Notes under the pieces: model-generated
Seen by the model: the letters and a program-made list of their open reading frames with translations, nothing else
What the model was told of the DNA's origin: nothing
Database searches by the model: none
DNA from: an uncultured Prevotella sp.
GTDB lineage: Bacteria; Bacteroidota; Bacteroidia; Bacteroidales; Bacteroidaceae
Assembly (NCBI GenBank): GCA_945637645.1
Contig: CALZDK010000091.1
Location: forward strand, 1 to 8,342
Direction: 5' to 3'
Length of the DNA: 8,342 nucleotides
Made by a program: the position numbers and the translations under genes
Shown here: positions 6,111-8,342 of the stretch, one piece after another
Layout of the letters: each line of letters starts with the position of its first letter
Numbering within the stretch: position 1 is the stretch's first letter

Positions 6111-6131
6111 TTAACTTCAAGAATAACGAAT

Positions 6132-6893
6132 ATGATTGAAATAAGAAATCTTTATAAGGCTTTTGGGGACAAGGAGGTGCTGAAAAACATCACGGCAACC
6201 TTTGAGAACGGAAAGACAAACCTCATTATCGGACAGAGCGGATCGGGAAAGACCGTGCTGATGAAAAACCTTGTAGGACTGCTTGACCCAACATCGGGAA
6301 ACGTACTTTACGACGGACGGGATTTCGTGGCTATGTCTAAACACGAGAAAATATTGCTCAGGCGAGAGATGGGAATGATTTTCCAGTCGGCAGCCCTTTT
6401 CGACTCGATGACAGTGTTGGAGAATGTTATGTTCCCTCTCGACATGTTCTCGTCGATGAACTACCGCGAGCGTGTAAAAAGGGCACAGACATGTCTCGAC
6501 CGTGTAAACCTTGTGGATGCGGAGACAAAATTCCCAGGGGAGATTTCAGGAGGAATGCAGAAACGCGTGGCGATAGCAAGAGCCATCGCACTCAATCCAA
6601 AATACCTCTTCTGCGACGAGCCTAACTCTGGTCTCGACCCGAAGACGTCCCTCGTCATTGACGAACTCCTGCACAGCATAACCCACGAATACGACATCAC
6701 TACGATAATAAACACCCACGACATGAACTCAGTGATGGGCATTGGCGAGTCGATAATATTCATTCACCAGGGAAATCTTGAGTGGAGGGGCGAAAGCAAG
6801 GACATCATGATGTCCGACAACAAACTGCTCACCGACTTCATCTTCGCCAGCGACCTGCTGAAGCAGATGAGGCAGAGCATAATAAATAAATAA
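6132..6893 (+). CDS. mlaF: MlaF-family ATPase of an MCE/Mla phospholipid ABC transporter
   Basis: This is the cytoplasmic ATPase partner of the MlaE permease encoded just upstream. It has 253 residues from the ATG at 6132 (MIEIRNLYKAFGD), the normal ABC start. A GTG at 6090 in the same frame would add 14 residues, but it lies in a hairpin and adds nothing protein-like. Seen: Walker A GQSGSGKT (34-41), Q-loop Q85 (MIFQSAALFDSMTV, typical of MlaF/Ttg2A ATPases), signature ISGGMQKR (138-145), Walker B YLFCDEP (158-164), D-loop NSGLDP (165-170) and switch His196 in INTHDM. GGMQKRVAIARAIA is the characteristic family signature. No gene for MlaD, MlaB or MlaC follows; a hairpin terminator begins at the last base of the stop codon. 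Confidence 0.94.
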   Translation: MIEIRNLYKAFGDKEVLKNITATFENGKTNLIIGQSGSGKTVLMKNLVGLLDPTSGNVLYDGRDFVAMSKHEKILLRREMGMIFQSAALFDSMTVLENVMFPLDMFSSMNYRERVKRAQTCLDRVNLVDAETKFPGEISGGMQKRVAIARAIALNPKYLFCDEPNSGLDPKTSLVIDELLHSITHEYDITTIINTHDMNSVMGIGESIIFIHQGNLEWRGESKDIMMSDNKLLTDFIFASDLLKQMRQSIINK

Positions 6894-6921
6894 AGGTGGG
6901 AGCATTCTGTTCTCCCACCTT
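6893..6921. terminator. Bidirectional terminator between mlaF and the convergent lipoprotein gene
   Basis: AAGGTGGGAG (6893-6902) pairs perfectly with CTCCCACCTT (6912-6921) over a 9-nt loop: a 10-bp GC-rich stem. It begins at the last base of the mlaF TAA, and its far end is the last base of the TGA of the opposing gene. The T-tract is better on the minus strand (TTTATTTATT) than on the plus strand (TTCATCTCAT), so it may stop minus-strand transcription more efficiently. Confidence 0.75.
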
Positions 6922-7310
6922 CATCTCATATACCATGTTCCATCTTTTTCTATCATTGGAACAACAATCTCCTCGTTCACACTGTCGCCAAAACAAAGCA
7001 TGAGAAACACCGACGTGGTCTTTGTGAGCGAGTCGCACTTGGAACCGACAATTCTCACGTCGCCCACACCATGACGCTTCTCCCTCACCTGGTGCACATA
7101 CTGTTTGGCGTTCACTATCAGCTGCTCACGATAGGAAGACGGTATTTCCTTGCTGTTGGCAAAACCATCAACATAGTATCCGTATCCTCCACTCATGAGG
7201 CTGTCGTAGTAAGTCTTTGCCGCCTCGGCGGCATAGTCCCTCTTCTCATTATCAGAGCAGCCCATGGCAATGAAGCCAAGGGCTGCCCCAAAAATCAAAA
7301 TCCTTTTCAA
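6921..7310 (-). CDS. Small predicted lipoprotein of unknown function, probable TTG start
   Basis: I do not recognise a named gene. Starting at TTG 7310-7308 gives 129 residues with a clean lipoprotein signal: basic KR at 2-3, hydrophobic ILIFGAALGFIAMG, then the lipid-accepting Cys18. An AAGGG sits a few bases upstream of the TTG. In-frame ATGs at 7361 and 7373 would put 17-21 poorly fitting residues before the signal. After Cys18 come Ser-Asp-Asn-Glu, then a helical stretch (AAEAAKTYYDSLMSGGY), and the end EEIVVPMIEKDGTWYMR, which resembles the last strands of NTF2-like/DUF4878-type lipoproteins common in Bacteroidetes (a guess from pattern only). It lies 70 bp downstream of der on the same strand, so it is probably co-transcribed. 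A periplasmic or outer-membrane location is expected. Confidence 0.75.
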   Translation of the reverse strand: MKRILIFGAALGFIAMGCSDNEKRDYAAEAAKTYYDSLMSGGYGYYVDGFANSKEIPSSYREQLIVNAKQYVHQVREKRHGVGDVRIVGSKCDSLTKTTSVFLMLCFGDSVNEEIVVPMIEKDGTWYMR

Positions 7311-7380
7311 TGCTGTCCCTTTTTGTACGATAATACACAATGTCAAGCCTACTGGCGACATACCTGCCACCATCAACAGA

Positions 7381-8342
7381 CTATTTCTGCCTGATGAAAA
7401 TGTTGACAGGAGTTCCCGACAAATTCCAGTTCTCCCTGATCTTGTTCTCCAAGAAACGCTTGTATGGCTCTTTGACATACTGCGGAAGGTTGGCATAGAA
7501 CACAAACGAGGGAATCTGTGTGTTGGGCACCTGAGAGCAATACTTTATCTTTATGTATTTGCCCTTGATGGATGGAGGCGGATAAGCCTCGATTAGAGGA
7601 AGCATGGTCTCGTTCAACTTTGTCGTGCCAATTTTTGCCGTGCGGTGCAGATATACATCCTTTGCAGTCTCCAGCACCTTGAAAATCCTCTGCTTGGTCA
7701 GAGCCGAGGCGAAGATGATGGGAAAGTCGGTAAACGGAGCCATCCTGCTGCGGATTGCCCCCTCAAAGGTGTCAATCACCTTTTGGGTCTTATCCTCCAC
7801 AAGATCCCATTTGTTCACCACAACGACAAGACTCTTGTTGTTCTTCTGTATCAGTTGGAAAATGTTCATGTCCTGAGCCTCAATACCACGGGTGGCATCA
7901 ATCATCAGGATGCAGACATCACTGTTCTCAATGGCGCGTATGGAGCGCATCACGGAATAGAACTCAAGGTCTTCCGTAACCTTGTTCTTCCTTCTGATTC
8001 CAGCAGTGTCAACAAGATAGAAGTCAAAGCCAAACTTGTCATACCTCGTATAGATACTGTCGCGCGTAGTGCCGGCAATCTCTGTCACGATGTTCCGGTC
8101 CTCGCCGATAAAAGCATTTATGATGCTGCTCTTGCCAGCGTTAGGACGACCCACAACCGCGAAACGGGGTATTCCTTCTTCCAATATTTCTCCTGTGTCT
8201 TTCTTAAGACGTTTGAGGACTTCGTCGAGCAGGTCGCCCGTGCCACTTCCCGTCGCAGCACTGATGCAATACGGGTCACCAAGTCCCAACTTGTAGAACT
8301 CGGCGGCATAATACTGCTGCGTGTTGTTGTCGGTCTTGTTGG
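7381..8342 (-). CDS. der: Der (EngA), ribosome-assembly GTPase, C-terminal three quarters (5' end outside window)
   Basis: Der is a GTPase with two G domains in tandem, needed for maturation of the 50S ribosomal subunit. The window holds 319 complete codons plus two bases; the full protein is usually around 440 residues, so most of the first G domain lies outside. The visible part begins at the NKTD motif (G4) of G domain 1 and continues through its G5 CISAATG. G domain 2 is complete: GRPNAGKSS (8151-8125), TTRD (8070-8059), DTAGIRRK (from 8010), NKWD (7815-7804) and SALTKQ. The C-terminal KH-like domain follows and ends with NIFIRQK and TAG. Two G domains plus the KH-like end identify Der rather than Era or Obg. 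The small lipoprotein gene follows after 70 bp. Confidence 0.97.
   Translation of the reverse strand, partial: NKTDNNTQQYYAAEFYKLGLGDPYCISAATGSGTGDLLDEVLKRLKKDTGEILEEGIPRFAVVGRPNAGKSSIINAFIGEDRNIVTEIAGTTRDSIYTRYDKFGFDFYLVDTAGIRRKNKVTEDLEFYSVMRSIRAIENSDVCILMIDATRGIEAQDMNIFQLIQKNNKSLVVVVNKWDLVEDKTQKVIDTFEGAIRSRMAPFTDFPIIFASALTKQRIFKVLETAKDVYLHRTAKIGTTKLNETMLPLIEAYPPPSIKGKYIKIKYCSQVPNTQIPSFVFYANLPQYVKEPYKRFLENKIRENWNLSGTPVNIFIRQK

Noticed and set aside
7311..7380. TTGACA upstream of the lipoprotein gene as a -35 promoter element
   Set aside because: No -10 box lies at the right spacing, and Bacteroidetes primary promoters do not use this pattern.

Overview
The window looks like the core chromosome of a Bacteroidales bacterium, most likely Prevotella or a close relative. 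Three things point there: the protein sequences (a ClpP of 225 residues with a long N-terminus, the RecQ start, the LptB and MlaE forms), repeated promoter boxes of the Bacteroidetes type TAnnTTTG, and A-rich leaders with little or no Shine-Dalgarno sequence. No mobile element, tRNA, rRNA, CRISPR array or phage gene is visible. Nearly all of the sequence is housekeeping genes, so the unusual signals are in residue-level changes and intergenic structure.

Left part (1-4137, minus strand): a proteostasis cluster read right to left. It runs tig (trigger factor), clpP (protease), clpX (unfoldase), then the 5' part of recQ (DNA helicase), which leaves the window at position 1. A 137-bp spacer between tig and clpP holds a perfect 14-bp inverted repeat followed by seven T, with competing shorter pairings and a promoter-like box in its loop. 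ClpP has Asn where the catalytic Asp is expected.

Middle (4251-6893): two envelope lipid-transport systems face away from each other. lptB (minus) encodes the ATPase of the lipopolysaccharide exporter. mlaE and mlaF (plus) encode the permease and ATPase of an MCE/Mla-type phospholipid transporter. The 213-bp spacer between them carries one promoter-like box for each direction. The mlaE-mlaF gap holds two hairpins, and no MCE-domain (mlaD) gene follows mlaF.

Right part (6893-8342): a two-sided hairpin terminator separates mlaF from a convergent pair on the minus strand. The pair is der (ribosome-assembly GTPase, 5' end outside the window) and, 70 bp downstream, a small predicted lipoprotein that probably starts at TTG.

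I do not see a wholly new multigene system. The two best leads are the Asn-containing ClpP triad and the nested regulatory structure just upstream of clpP.
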